A stretch of 64,000 nucleotides of DNA from Prosthecobacter sp. SYSU 5D2 (GCF_039655865.1 NZ_JBBYXL010000002.1:186001-250000); one strand, 5' to 3'; counted from the stretch's first letter, positions 36,940-46,056 are shown. Notes: a model not told the origin generated them from the sequence alone. Made by a program: numbers and translations.

Positions 36940-38028
36940 ATGGATACGCCCAATACCATCCCTCTGCCCGGGAACCAAAGGATTCTAGCCTTGGACACCC
37001 TGAGATTCATCGCCGCCATCATTGTCGTCTTTGAACATTGCAACTCGGTTTACTCAATGGTTCCAAAGCTGCCTTTTTTTCTCGCTGGTTTTTTCAATGC
37101 CAAGTCGGCGGTTGCTTTCTTTTTTGTCCTTAGCGGCTATGTGCTGCATTTGAGTCTGAAGAACAAAACGCTGACTCCCAGGTCTTACGCATCCTTCATG
37201 GTAAAGAGGGTTTTCCGGCTCTATCCGTTGTTTTATGTTTCGCTAGCGCTGGGAGCCCTTGTCTTGCTGGGCTTACCACTTTCCAGCATCGAAAGTCTGG
37301 TTAATAGCTATTTCACCTACGAAACGATCAGGCAAAATCATCATGATGTCTTTCAATGGCTGATGCAGACAACCATGGTCATGCCGCCGATCGAAAATAC
37401 CTTCTTCAATCCTCCGATGTGGACGCTGACGGCTGAGCTGCGAATATCCATCCTCTTTCCTTTGCTTTCTGCCCTGCTGGCCATCCTTCATTGGCGGATC
37501 GCTCTGGCTGTTACTTTGCTGATCTTTTGCGCCAGCCCCACGCTGGCAGACTTTACCATACCCACGATTGGAATGATACCGCTCTTTGCGCTCGGCATTA
37601 TCCTGGCGAGGCTGGTCGAGACCAAACCGGCCATGAAAGTGCCGACGGCAGGCCTGTTGGTTACCGGTATTTTGCTCTATTGTGCCGCCACGTGGTTGGA
37701 CCGAAAAAGCATCGGCGTCCTCGGCCAGTTTTATGTGGCAGGCTTGGGATCCGCCATGATCATGCTGGCCACCATAAAAAACTCGTTCCTATCAACCTCG
37801 CTTTCCCGCCCCTGGCTGGTCTCTCTTGGCCAGTGCTCCTACGGCATCTACATTCTCCACTTTCCAATTTTGCTGCTCACTGCCTATGGCTTCTCCTTCA
37901 TAAAGGTCCCTGCATTTATTTTCTTTGGAACTGTACTGGTTCTTACCACGCTTGTTTCCCTTCTTCTCTACGGCCTTGTTGAGGTCCCATTTATTAATAT
38001 GGGGCGCAAGCTTGCCAAAAAGATTTAG
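36940..38028 (+). CDS. Acyltransferase 3 family membrane protein
   Basis: A 362-residue polytopic protein with about ten transmembrane helices. It opens with LDTLRFIAAIIVVFEHCNSV, where the Arg and His correspond to the conserved catalytic residues of the acyltransferase 3 (OafA-like) family. SAVAFFFVLSGYVLHLS, MVKRVFRLYPLF and CSYGIYILHFPIL complete the pattern. Such proteins transfer acetyl or other acyl groups to glycans or lipids across the membrane. It follows the glycosyltransferase by 21 bases, so the two are probably one unit that makes and decorates a surface glycan. Confidence 0.88.
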   Translation: MDTPNTIPLPGNQRILALDTLRFIAAIIVVFEHCNSVYSMVPKLPFFLAGFFNAKSAVAFFFVLSGYVLHLSLKNKTLTPRSYASFMVKRVFRLYPLFYVSLALGALVLLGLPLSSIESLVNSYFTYETIRQNHHDVFQWLMQTTMVMPPIENTFFNPPMWTLTAELRISILFPLLSALLAILHWRIALAVTLLIFCASPTLADFTIPTIGMIPLFALGIILARLVETKPAMKVPTAGLLVTGILLYCAATWLDRKSIGVLGQFYVAGLGSAMIMLATIKNSFLSTSLSRPWLVSLGQCSYGIYILHFPILLLTAYGFSFIKVPAFIFFGTVLVLTTLVSLLLYGLVEVPFINMGRKLAKKI

Positions 38029-38218
38029 CGCAATCCGGTGGTTCCACAAGCGTCCCATACTCTGCCCTCAAATACTTGAGCTAACCGGTTCCGAAACTTC
38101 AGCGTTCATTTAATGAGCGGCCAGAGCGCCGAAAGCCAATCAAAGCACGGAAATTTTGACCAGAGACATTGTCCACAGGGCTTTGCACAATCCCCGGATA
38201 AATCGGCCCCGTCCCCCC

Positions 38219-38250
38219 GTTCATGAAGTCGGTCACTTCATTTCATGAAC
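38219..38250. other. Inverted repeat overlapping a sulfatase start codon
   Basis: Two perfect 9-base arms (gttcatgaa at 38219-38227 and ttcatgaac at 38242-38250) enclose a second possible stem (atgaagt/acttcat). The right arm contains the ATG of the following sulfatase gene, so an RNA hairpin would cover the start codon; the sequence could also bind a protein dimer. Confidence 0.5.
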
Positions 38251-39648
38251 CGTCTCCTGCCCATCTTCCTGGCGCTCCTTCCTTTTGCGATGTCCCCGGC
38301 GCAGTCCGCTGGGCCTAACCTTCTGCTCATCATTGCCGATGACTGCACTTACCGGGACCTGGGCGTCTATGGAGGCCAGGCCAAGACGCCGCACCTGAAC
38401 AAGCTCGCCGCCGAAGGGATGAAGATGACGCGCTGCTTTCAGGCGGCGCCCATGTGCTCCCCCACGCGGCATTGTTTATACACGGGCCTTTATCCGGTGA
38501 AGTCCGGGGCCTATCCCAATCACACCTTTGCGCATGAGTGGGTGAAGAGCATCGCCCATTACTTGCAGGCGGGCGGTTACACTACGCACCTGTCTGGCAA
38601 GACCCACATCAATCCGCCGTCCGTCTTCCCCTTTGAATTCAGCAAGCGCAAAGGAGATAACAATCCAGATCCAGCCGTGTTTGAAGAGGTGCTGAAAGCG
38701 AGTGCCGAAAGCCGGAAGCCCTTCCTATTCATCGCCGCCTCCAATGAGCCGCACGGACCCTACACGAAGGGAGATCCTTCCGCTTATCCACCGGCCACCC
38801 TGGCCCTGCCGCCCATCTGGGTAGACACGCCGGAGACCCGCGCGGACTATTCCAAATACCTGGCCGAGATCACCTACTTCGATTCCCAGGTGGGTGAGCT
38901 GGTGGACCTGCTGGACCAAAACGGCCAACGTGAGAATACCCTGGTCATCGTCCTCAGCGAGCAGGGAAATTCTTTCCCTTTCGCCAAATGGACCTGTTAC
39001 GATGCAGGGCTGCAGAGCGGCTGCATCGCCCGCTGGCCGGGGCAGGTGAAGGCGGGGGCGGAATCCGCCGCGCTGGTCGAATACGTGGACATCGTGCCCA
39101 CTTTTCTGGAAGCCGCCGGCATCGCCCGCCCGGAGATCCTGGAGGGGCGCAGCTTCCTGCCGGTGCTGAGGGGCCAGGCTGACCGGCATAAGGAAGCCGT
39201 CTTCGGCCTGCAAACCACGCGCGGCATCAATGCAGGCTCGGAGTTTTACGGCGTGCGCAGCGTCCGCAATGACCGCTACCGCTACATCCGCAATTTCACC
39301 CCGGAGGCCATCTTTGAGTGCGCAGCCACCAAAGACGCTCCCTTTGCCAGCTGGCAGCGCCTGGCCAAGGACGGGGATGTGGCCGCCCAGACGCTGGTGA
39401 CGGCCTACCAGCAGCGCCCGGGCGAGGAGCTTTACGACTGCGAGGCGGATCCGTGGAACCGCACCAATCTAATCGCCGATGAAAACCTCGCTTCCGTCCG
39501 CCAGGACCTCCGCACTCAGTTGGATGCCTGGATGAAACAACAAGGAGACCAAGGCCAGGCCACCGAGATGGCCGCCCTGGAGCGCATGCCCCGGAGCCAG
39601 AAGGAGCCCAAGAAAGGCAAAAAGAAAAAGAACAAGGCCGTCCAGTAA
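38245..39648 (+). CDS. Secreted sulfatase (heparan N-sulfatase-like)
   Basis: A 467-residue sulfatase with a signal peptide (about 1-22, ending AQSAG). Metal-binding ADD is at 31-33, the modification motif CSPTR at 71-75 (Cys to formylglycine), and LSGKTHI and NEPHGPY follow. A shorter C-terminal domain and the overall length suggest the sulfamidase/SGSH-like branch rather than arylsulfatase A, but this is an impression. In place of the frequent SDNG motif it has VLSEQGNSFPFAKW. The C-terminus is a very basic tail (KEPKKGKKKKNK). It is a single gene; the substrate is probably a sulfated polysaccharide. Confidence 0.88.
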   Translation: MNRLLPIFLALLPFAMSPAQSAGPNLLLIIADDCTYRDLGVYGGQAKTPHLNKLAAEGMKMTRCFQAAPMCSPTRHCLYTGLYPVKSGAYPNHTFAHEWVKSIAHYLQAGGYTTHLSGKTHINPPSVFPFEFSKRKGDNNPDPAVFEEVLKASAESRKPFLFIAASNEPHGPYTKGDPSAYPPATLALPPIWVDTPETRADYSKYLAEITYFDSQVGELVDLLDQNGQRENTLVIVLSEQGNSFPFAKWTCYDAGLQSGCIARWPGQVKAGAESAALVEYVDIVPTFLEAAGIARPEILEGRSFLPVLRGQADRHKEAVFGLQTTRGINAGSEFYGVRSVRNDRYRYIRNFTPEAIFECAATKDAPFASWQRLAKDGDVAAQTLVTAYQQRPGEELYDCEADPWNRTNLIADENLASVRQDLRTQLDAWMKQQGDQGQATEMAALERMPRSQKEPKKGKKKKNKAVQ

Positions 39649-39747
39649 CCCCCGCCGCTATCATTCCCCGGCCCTTCATAATGCGGGTTCCCGTCTGCCA
39701 TACGCCCCTTCTCAATCCCAGGACTATAAGACTATCCGAATTTTGGC

Positions 39748-39863
39748 TTGCCGAAATGTCCCGCTGAACTACACTCAGTGCTCCTTTACCGGGACAAGGC
39801 ACTGTTTTTTGGCAAGAGTGGGGTCTTCCCCGCTCTTTTTTGTCTGGTGAAGTCACCCTTTTT
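39748..39863 (+). ncRNA. Structured nusA leader, candidate transcription attenuator
   Basis: The region before nusA folds on paper into nested helices. Stem A pairs 39748-39757 with 39808-39817 (10 bp, one G-U). Inside it, stem B pairs tgtcccg (39758-39764) with cgggaca (39791-39797). An alternative stem pairs cagtgc (39777-39782) with gcactg (39800-39805) and excludes stem B. A terminator hairpin (39816-39837) shares two bases with stem A. The 22 bases between its T-run and the ATG leave little room for a separate promoter, so this looks like a cis-regulatory leader. No known RNA family was recognised. Confidence 0.55.
39816..39841 (+). terminator. Terminator hairpin just before nusA
   Basis: A 9-bp stem (agagtgggg/ccccgctct, one T-G pair) with a tctt tetraloop runs straight into a T tract. 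It ends 22 bases before the nusA start, so it probably acts conditionally; it could also end transcription from the sulfatase gene. Confidence 0.7.
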
Positions 39864-41117
39864 ATGATCAGCGAACTTAAAGCACTATTCGATTACTACG
39901 AGAAAGAGAAAGGCATTGACCGCACCAAGATGGTCGAAGCCCTCTCCCAGGCGCTTCTCGCGGCCTCGAAGAAGAGCATCGGCCCTGCACGGGAGCTGCG
40001 CATTGATATTGACCCTGAGAAGGGCACCATCAAGGCGTGGGCCAAGCTGCTGGCCGTTGAGACTGTTTCCAATCCCTGGGAAGAGCTGCCGCTGGCCAAG
40101 GCGCGGATGATCAAAAAAGACGCCCAGCTCGGCGACGAGATTGACCTGGAAGTCACCCCGAAGAACATGGGCCGCATCGCCGCGCAGACGGCCAAGCAGA
40201 CCATGCTCCAGCGCCTCCGCATGGCGGAAAAAGAAAACCTTTACGACGAGTTCAAGGACCGCACTGGCGACGTCGTCAACGGCACCATCCGCCGTTTTGA
40301 CAAGTCCGACGTCATCGTGGATCTTGGCAAATTTGAGGGCTCCATGCCTTCCAAAGAACGCGTCTCCACGGAGGATTACACCCCCGGCGACCGCATGCGC
40401 TTCTACGTCAAGGCTGTGGAGCGCGAAGGTGCCCGTGGTCCGGAGATCATCCTCAGCCGTGCGCATGTCAATTTCGTCCGCCGCCTGTTTGAATTTGAAG
40501 TCAGCGAAATCGGCGACCGCACCGTGGAAATCGCCTCCATCGCCCGTGAGGCCGGCTACCGCACCAAGGTCGCCGTCCACAGCGCCGATGAAAAAGTTGA
40601 CCCAGTCGGCGCATGCGTCGGCCTTCGTGGTGCCCGCGTGAAGAACATCGTCCGCGAGCTGAACAACGAGAAGGTGGACATCATCCGCTGGAAATCAGAT
40701 CCGGCTGAATTTGTCCGCGAAGCCCTCAAGCCCATCAAGGTGCTATCCATCCAGGTGGCCCCAGACCAGAAGGCCGCCCGCCTCACCGTCAGCGAGGAAG
40801 ACCTTTCCAAGGCCATCGGCCGCCGTGGCCAGAACGCCCGCCTCACCTCCCGCCTCGTCGGCATGGAGCTGAGCATTGAGCGTGACGAGCACGCCGCCGA
40901 AGTCTTCGAAGGCCAGCTCGATACCGCCGCCCATGACCTTGAGCGCGCACTTGGCATCAATCTTGATACTGCCCGAAAACTGGCTAATGGTGGCATGGGC
41001 GACTTGCAAATGCTCCTCCAGGCAGATGTGGAAGACATCGCCGAAGTCCTCGGGGACGACGAACAGCTTGCCCGTCAGGTTCACGCCCTCATTGCAGCTT
41101 ATACTCCTAAAGCGTAG
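39864..41117 (+). CDS. nusA: Transcription termination/antitermination factor NusA
   Basis: A 417-residue RNA polymerase-associated factor. The N-terminal domain (about 1-130) contacts polymerase. The S1 domain follows (GDVVNGTIRRFDKSDVIVDLG), then two KH domains (DPVGACVGLRGARVKNIVREL and SKAIGRRGQNARLTSRL). A single short helical C-terminal domain (LERALGINLDTARKLANGG) replaces the two acidic repeats of E. coli. The ATG at 39864 is preferred over a TTG at 39840 that lies inside the terminator T-run. The operon continues to infB and rbfA; rimP, which usually precedes nusA, is absent. NusA itself could act on the leader. Confidence 0.95.
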   Translation: MISELKALFDYYEKEKGIDRTKMVEALSQALLAASKKSIGPARELRIDIDPEKGTIKAWAKLLAVETVSNPWEELPLAKARMIKKDAQLGDEIDLEVTPKNMGRIAAQTAKQTMLQRLRMAEKENLYDEFKDRTGDVVNGTIRRFDKSDVIVDLGKFEGSMPSKERVSTEDYTPGDRMRFYVKAVEREGARGPEIILSRAHVNFVRRLFEFEVSEIGDRTVEIASIAREAGYRTKVAVHSADEKVDPVGACVGLRGARVKNIVRELNNEKVDIIRWKSDPAEFVREALKPIKVLSIQVAPDQKAARLTVSEEDLSKAIGRRGQNARLTSRLVGMELSIERDEHAAEVFEGQLDTAAHDLERALGINLDTARKLANGGMGDLQMLLQADVEDIAEVLGDDEQLARQVHALIAAYTPKA

Positions 41118-41196
41118 CTTATGAGCCGCGCCGCCTCACATCTCTTTAATCTCCAACCGACAGCCCGACCCGCCGTTCGAACGACCAACGTTTCTC

Positions 41197-43455
41197 ATGC
41201 CAAGCCGATCCTCTTCATCCAAACCCGCCAAAACCGATTCCGCCAGCCCTGCTGACGGAAATGCTGCGGCTGAGAGCATGCCCCCCAAAAAAGCGGCGGC
41301 TAAAAAAGTGCTCTCATTGATCGAGGAGGACGGGAAACCGAAAAGCAGAGGCCCCCGGCGCGAAGCCACGCCTCTGCCTGCGCTCGGTGCCAAACCTGCA
41401 CCCAAACCCGCTCCAAAAGCGACCGAGCCACCCAAGAAAACCCTGGATGATCACAAGCGTGAAGCGCTGAATCTTTTCGAAGACGACGACAAGCCCAAGG
41501 TCCGCCGCCGTCCGCCGGAACAGCCGACCTCCCTGCCGCCGATCTCCATGATCCGCGAGCCCGGCCCCGTCCAGGCCATGCCGCCGCCGCCCTCCCTGCC
41601 GACGCCTCCCGCGCCGCCCAAGGTGGAAGAAGCAGCCGCCCCTGAGTTTGAGCTGACTGAAACGGGTGAGAAAATCATCCACCTCAAGCCGCCGATCATC
41701 GTCAAGGAACTGGCCGAGCGGATGGGCCTGCGCCCGTTCAAGATCATCGCCGACCTCATCGCCCTCAAGGTCTTCGTCGCCAATGCCGACAAGGCCATTG
41801 ACATCGAAGTGGCAGAAAAAGTCTGTGAAAAACACGGCTTCCATCTCGAGCGTGAGAAGCGCGAAAAAGGCGCCGGCGTCCACAAAGTGGAAGAAGTCAT
41901 CGTCGAGCCTGAAGCCCAGGTCATTGAGGAAATGGAGGAGGACAAGCTTGAGCTCCGCGCCCCCATCATCACCTTCATGGGCCACGTTGACCATGGCAAG
42001 ACCTCCCTTCTGGATGCCATCCGCAAGACCCAGGTCACTCACGGTGAGGCCGGCGGCATCACCCAGCACATCGGTGCCTACAGCGTCTTCCATGACGGCA
42101 AGCCCATCACTTTCATTGACACCCCCGGTCATGCCGCTTTCTCCGGCATGCGTGCCCGTGGCGCTCACGTCACGGACATTGTCGTCCTGATCATCGCGGC
42201 GGATGACGGCATCATGCCGCAGACTCGAGAGGCGCTGAACCACGCCAAGGCCGCCAATGTCACCATCATGGTGGCCATTAACAAATGCGACCTGCCGTCC
42301 GCAGACATCATGCGCGTCAAAGGCCAGCTTCAGGAAATCGGCCTCGCCCCTGTTGACTGGGGCGGCGATACCGAGGTCATGGAAGTTTCCGCCAAGTCCG
42401 GCCTCGGCATTGACAGCTTGCTGGAGACCATGGCCCTGCAGGCCGAGGTGCTCGAGCTCAAGGCCGACCCCAAAGCCCCGGCCCGCGCCACCGTCATCGA
42501 GTCCTCCATGGTGGAAGGCAAAGGCCCTGTGGCCACCGTCATCGTCCGCCAGGGCACGCTGAAAGTCGGCCAGCCCTTCATCTGCGGCCCGCACTGGGGC
42601 AAGTCCCGCGCCCTCATCAACGACCGTGGCGCTCCTATCAAGGAAGTCCGGCCCGGCATGCCCGTAGAGCTTGTCGGCTTCAGCGACATGCCTCACGTCG
42701 GTGACGAAGTCGTCGTCATGGACAGCGAGCGCTCCGTCAAGAAACTCAGCATCGAGCGCCTGGAAGAGCTCCGCCAGAAGAAGCTCACCGTCACCCGCCG
42801 CTCCACCCTGGAATCCCTCTTCAACAGCATTGATGAAGGCAACAAGAAGACCCTCAAGATCGTCCTCAAGGCCGATGTGCAGGGCTCCGTGGAAGCCATC
42901 GTCAAATGCTTGGGCGAGATCACCAGCGACAAGATCAACCAGAAGATCCTCCACTCCGATGTCGGCCCCATCACGGAATCCGACGTGCTTCTCGCCTCCG
43001 GGTCGGATGCCGTCATCATCGGCTTCAACACCAAGGTGGAGAACAAGGCGCTCAGCGTGGCCAAGCGCGAAGGCGTCCAGATCAAGCTTTACTCCATCAT
43101 CTATGAGCTCATTGACCAGGTGAAGGATTCCATGACGGGCATGCTTGACCCGCTGACCCGTGAGAAGGTGCTCGGCCATGCCAAGGTCAAGCAGGTCTTC
43201 AAGGTTAACCGCGGTTACGTCGGTGGCTCCATCGTCACTGACGGCCGCATTGACCGCAAGCAGCGCGCCCGCGTCCTGCGCAACGGCCAGGCCGTCTATG
43301 ACGGTGGTTTTGAAACCCTCCGCCGTTTCCACGATGAAGTCCCCGAGGTCCGTAACGGCCTTGAATGCGGCATCAAGCTCAGCGGCTTCAGCGATTACGA
43401 AGAAGGCGACGTCATCGAATGTTACGAACTGGAAAAATTCGCCCAGGTGCTCTAA
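41197..43455 (+). CDS. infB: Translation initiation factor IF-2
   Basis: The 752-residue GTPase brings fMet-tRNA to the 30S subunit. Residues 1 to about 150 are a disordered, Lys/Pro/Ala-rich extension. An IF2_N-type helical segment follows ([20 protein letters not shown]), then the G domain with GHVDHGKT near 262, [16 protein letters not shown] and NKCD, and domains II-IV including the tRNA-binding C-terminus ([26 protein letters not shown]). Motifs are intact. It lies 79 bases downstream of nusA in the usual nusA-infB-rbfA order. Confidence 0.96.
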   Translation: MPSRSSSSKPAKTDSASPADGNAAAESMPPKKAAAKKVLSLIEEDGKPKSRGPRREATPLPALGAKPAPKPAPKATEPPKKTLDDHKREALNLFEDDDKPKVRRRPPEQPTSLPPISMIREPGPVQAMPPPPSLPTPPAPPKVEEAAAPEFELTETGEKIIHLKPPIIVKELAERMGLRPFKIIADLIALKVFVANADKAIDIEVAEKVCEKHGFHLEREKREKGAGVHKVEEVIVEPEAQVIEEMEEDKLELRAPIITFMGHVDHGKTSLLDAIRKTQVTHGEAGGITQHIGAYSVFHDGKPITFIDTPGHAAFSGMRARGAHVTDIVVLIIAADDGIMPQTREALNHAKAANVTIMVAINKCDLPSADIMRVKGQLQEIGLAPVDWGGDTEVMEVSAKSGLGIDSLLETMALQAEVLELKADPKAPARATVIESSMVEGKGPVATVIVRQGTLKVGQPFICGPHWGKSRALINDRGAPIKEVRPGMPVELVGFSDMPHVGDEVVVMDSERSVKKLSIERLEELRQKKLTVTRRSTLESLFNSIDEGNKKTLKIVLKADVQGSVEAIVKCLGEITSDKINQKILHSDVGPITESDVLLASGSDAVIIGFNTKVENKALSVAKREGVQIKLYSIIYELIDQVKDSMTGMLDPLTREKVLGHAKVKQVFKVNRGYVGGSIVTDGRIDRKQRARVLRNGQAVYDGGFETLRRFHDEVPEVRNGLECGIKLSGFSDYEEGDVIECYELEKFAQVL

Positions 43456-43507
43456 TAATGGAATAACCAAATTTAGAATAAAGGGTGTCGGGCCTCCTGG
43501 TCCGTCC

Positions 43508-43550
43508 CTTCATTCTGATTTCGTCATTCCTCATTCGTCATTCGTCATTC
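43508..43550. repeat. Intergenic short tandem motif (attcgtcattc type)
   Basis: The spacer between infB and rbfA holds about four tandem variants of ttcgtcattc/ctcattcgtc ending four bases before the rbfA ATG. A related array lies before ileS (22314-22343). The tract is pyrimidine-rich and lacks a Shine-Dalgarno, so it occupies the place of the rbfA ribosome-binding site. Confidence 0.6.
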
Positions 43551-43554
43551 ATTT

Positions 43555-43938
43555 ATGTCTCAACGAGTCCTACGCGTCAGCGAACTGGTCAAGCGCGAGC
43601 TCAGCATGGTGCTGGAGCGCCTTTACCGCATGGATAACGCCATCCTCACCGTCCACGAGGTGCGCGCCACGCCGGACCTGAAACAGGCCTTTGCCTACAT
43701 CGGCATCATCGCCACCGGCACGGTGGATGAGGAAGGCATCATCGAAAAGCTCAACAAGCAGCGCGGTGCCATCCAGCGTGAAGTGCACAAGCGCGTCATC
43801 ATGAAGAACTCCCCGCAGATCTTCTTCCGCCTGGACAAGTCCGTGGAGAAAGGCGTACGCATTCTCAATGCCATTGACAACCTGCCCCCGCCTGCGGATC
43901 CGCTGCCGGAAGGCGAAGAAGAGCCGGATTTCAAATAA
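43555..43938 (+). CDS. rbfA: Ribosome-binding factor A
   Basis: A 127-residue 30S maturation factor with a KH-like fold. Recognisable segments are RVLRVSELVKRELSMVL, LTVHEVRATPDLKQAFAYIG, NKQRGAIQREVHKRVIMK and PQIFFRLDKSVEKGVRI. It follows infB as in most bacteria. The acidic C-terminus (EGEEEPDFK) is normal. The ATG at 43555 directly follows a repeated CATTCGT tract. Confidence 0.94.
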   Translation: MSQRVLRVSELVKRELSMVLERLYRMDNAILTVHEVRATPDLKQAFAYIGIIATGTVDEEGIIEKLNKQRGAIQREVHKRVIMKNSPQIFFRLDKSVEKGVRILNAIDNLPPPADPLPEGEEEPDFK

Positions 43939-43963
43939 ATAAGCCAGCGCATTGACCGGGCCG

Positions 43964-44395
43964 ATGACTTCTCCTGTATTCCCGCGCGGTGCCCTCCTGG
44001 CCAGACTCGGCGCTTGGATGCAGGTCGCCCAGCTCCTCGGCCTCGCCGCCCTCCTGGCCACCCTGCACTCTGCCCGCAGCGCCAGCTCTCTGCCCAGCGC
44101 CACCGAGGCCAATGCTATCGAAGTCGCACGCGGTGAGACGATCATGAACGAGGCCACCCAGTACCTCTTCCTCGGCACCGGCATCGCTGTCATCGGCATG
44201 ATCCTGGTCATCATCGCCGCCACTTATTACCGCTACCGCGCCCAGTGGTTCTTCTGGTTCCTCTGCATCTACGGAGCCGCCATGTGCATCTCCTACATGC
44301 TCCCCTTCGGCCTCTGCTTCCTCCTCATCGCCTACCTCAAGCGCAAAGAATTCGACCTCGACCCTGCCCCCGAACCCGGCACCATGGTCCGATAA
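43964..44395 (+). CDS. Small polytopic membrane protein, unknown function
   Basis: A 143-residue protein with three to four hydrophobic helices: VAQLLGLAALLATL near the N-terminus, YLFLGTGIAVIGMILVIIAA, WFFWFLCIYGAAMCISYML and LCFLLIAYL. A short acidic C-terminus follows. The first helix and the loop after it could be a signal anchor. I do not recognise a family. The ATG at 43964 is 25 bases after rbfA, so it is probably the last gene of the nusA operon; a TTG at 43952 is an alternative. Confidence 0.7.
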   Translation: MTSPVFPRGALLARLGAWMQVAQLLGLAALLATLHSARSASSLPSATEANAIEVARGETIMNEATQYLFLGTGIAVIGMILVIIAATYYRYRAQWFFWFLCIYGAAMCISYMLPFGLCFLLIAYLKRKEFDLDPAPEPGTMVR

Positions 44396-44419
44396 AGTAG
44401 CCCGCACTGTCCCAGTGCG
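44394..44419. repeat. Short intergenic repeat (aaagtagcccgcac), copy 2, with hairpin
   Basis: The 14-base motif seen after jag recurs here, partly overlapping the stop codon of the upstream gene, and continues into a ccgcact/agtgcgg inverted repeat. It could be a small REP-like element or a weak terminator. Confidence 0.45.
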
Positions 44420-44500
44420 GAACGAAAGGTCAAAGAGGCCGGAAATCTCAAGGTCTCCAATGGCAGATTGGAATGTTGGCTTGTCAACAGCCCGATACCC

Positions 44501-45970
44501 CTACTTCTTCGCCTTCTTCTTGCCCTTCCCGTCCCCCTTTGCCGCCGCGACCTGGATCTGCGGCTTCGCCTCCGGGTGGGTGGCCAAGATGGCCGCCAGC
44601 TCCTTCACCACCTCCGGGCGCTCCGCCGCCAGGTTCTTCGTCTCCAGCGGGTCCTCCTGGTAATCATAGAGTTCCAGCGCATCCGGTGCCTCCTGGCTGC
44701 CCGCCTTCTTCCATTCCACCAGGCGGTAGTGGTCCGTCCGGATGGCACGGCCTAACAAATCATTGCGTGGATACACATGGATGATGCTTTCCCGCGTCTT
44801 CTGAGCCGGGTCCTTCACCACCGCTGCAAAGCTCTTTCCATCCAGCCTATCCGGCGCAGGCAGGCCAGCCAGCTCGCTCAGCGTCGGGTAAATGTCCACC
44901 GTCTCGATGAGCGATGACGTCTTCACCCCCTGCGAGGCTCCGGGTGCGGCCACGATCACCGGGATGCGCGCCGCCTGCTCATAGTTCGTGTGTTTGCACC
45001 ACATGCTGTGGTCCCCCAGGTGCCAGCCATGGTCGCCCCAAAAGACAATGATCGTATTTTCCGCCAGTCCCGTGGCCTCCAGCGTATCCAGCACCCGGCC
45101 AAGCTGCCGGTCCATATAACTGGTGGCCGCATAATAACCATGGATCAGCCGGCGCGTCATCGCCTCATCAATAGGCCCCTTCGTCGGCATGTCTGAATAC
45201 TGCCGCAGCTCGCCCCCCGCCTTGCCCGCATACTCCGGCGCACCCGCAGGAGCGGTGGTCACTTCCGGCATGGGCAGTTTCGCCGGATCATACAGATCCC
45301 AATATTTCTTCGGGGCCACAAACGGCAGGTGCGGTTTCATAAACCCCACCGCCATGAAAAACGGCTGACCAGGATTTTTCGCCGCCAGCTTCAGCCGCTT
45401 CACCGCCTCCTGGGCGATCAGCCCGTCCGCATAAGTCGTGTCTCCCACGTCCGCGCTTTCCGTCGCCCAGCCCCGGTCACTGCCCGTGCGCGAGGGCCGC
45501 GTCACCGACGTGCTTTCTGCATTCGCATACGCCTTGCCTTTCGGCTTCCAAGCCGGTACCGACCACGACGCCGCATCCTCCGTGTTGCCATGGCCCACGT
45601 GAAAAATCTTCCCCATCGCCTCCGCTGTATACCCCTGCTTCATGAAGTGCTGCGATATCGTCACCGCGTCCGGAGCGCCTTTGCGGAAGTTCGTGCTCAG
45701 TTCATAGATGCCCAGCGTCTGCGGCCTCAGGCCCGTCATCAGCGCATTGCGGGAAGGGGAGCACACCGCCTGGTTGCAATACGCCTTTTCAAAAAGCACC
45801 CCGCGTTTTGCCAGCCGGTCAATGTTCGGCGTTATGGCCACGGTGTCCCCATAGCTGCTGATCGTCGGCTTCAGATCGTCCACGCAGATCATTATCACAT
45901 TCGGCTTAGCTGCAGAGACTGTCGCCGCCGCCAGCAGGAAAAGGGAAAAGAATATCAGTCGCAGACGCAT
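44501..45970 (-). CDS. Secreted sulfatase (iduronate-2-sulfatase-like)
   Basis: A 489-residue sulfatase. The ATG at 45970 is used because a signal peptide (RLRLIFFSLFLLAAATVSA) starts there; an upstream ATG at 46015 adds 15 residues. CVDDLKP gives the metal-binding Asp pair, CSPSR at 70-74 the formylglycine site, and MGKIFHVGHG, GFMKPHLPFVAPKKY and FWGDHGWHLGDHSMWCKHT are highly characteristic of iduronate-2-sulfatase-type enzymes. The C-terminus is basic (KGDGKGKKKAKK). It is divergent from the glycosidase-like gene at 46057, only 86 bases away, so the two may share a control region and a polysaccharide substrate. Confidence 0.9.
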   Translation of the reverse strand: MRLRLIFFSLFLLAAATVSAAKPNVIMICVDDLKPTISSYGDTVAITPNIDRLAKRGVLFEKAYCNQAVCSPSRNALMTGLRPQTLGIYELSTNFRKGAPDAVTISQHFMKQGYTAEAMGKIFHVGHGNTEDAASWSVPAWKPKGKAYANAESTSVTRPSRTGSDRGWATESADVGDTTYADGLIAQEAVKRLKLAAKNPGQPFFMAVGFMKPHLPFVAPKKYWDLYDPAKLPMPEVTTAPAGAPEYAGKAGGELRQYSDMPTKGPIDEAMTRRLIHGYYAATSYMDRQLGRVLDTLEATGLAENTIIVFWGDHGWHLGDHSMWCKHTNYEQAARIPVIVAAPGASQGVKTSSLIETVDIYPTLSELAGLPAPDRLDGKSFAAVVKDPAQKTRESIIHVYPRNDLLGRAIRTDHYRLVEWKKAGSQEAPDALELYDYQEDPLETKNLAAERPEVVKELAAILATHPEAKPQIQVAAAKGDGKGKKKAKK

Positions 45971-46056
45971 AAGGCCGCTGGGAACGCCGCATTTGCATTC
46001 CGTCTTGCAATTCATGTCACGACTTCAGTAGCATGCAGCCACCAGCCCAACCACCC

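Noticed and set aside
41314..43470. Long minus-strand frame opposite infB
   Set aside because: IF-2 is intact on the plus strand; the antisense translation has no recognisable domain. The same holds for frames opposite ileS (22335-24314) and rho (14527-15822).
43508..43550. CRISPR-like array
   Set aside because: The repeats are about 10 bases, directly adjacent and without unique spacers; no cas genes are present.
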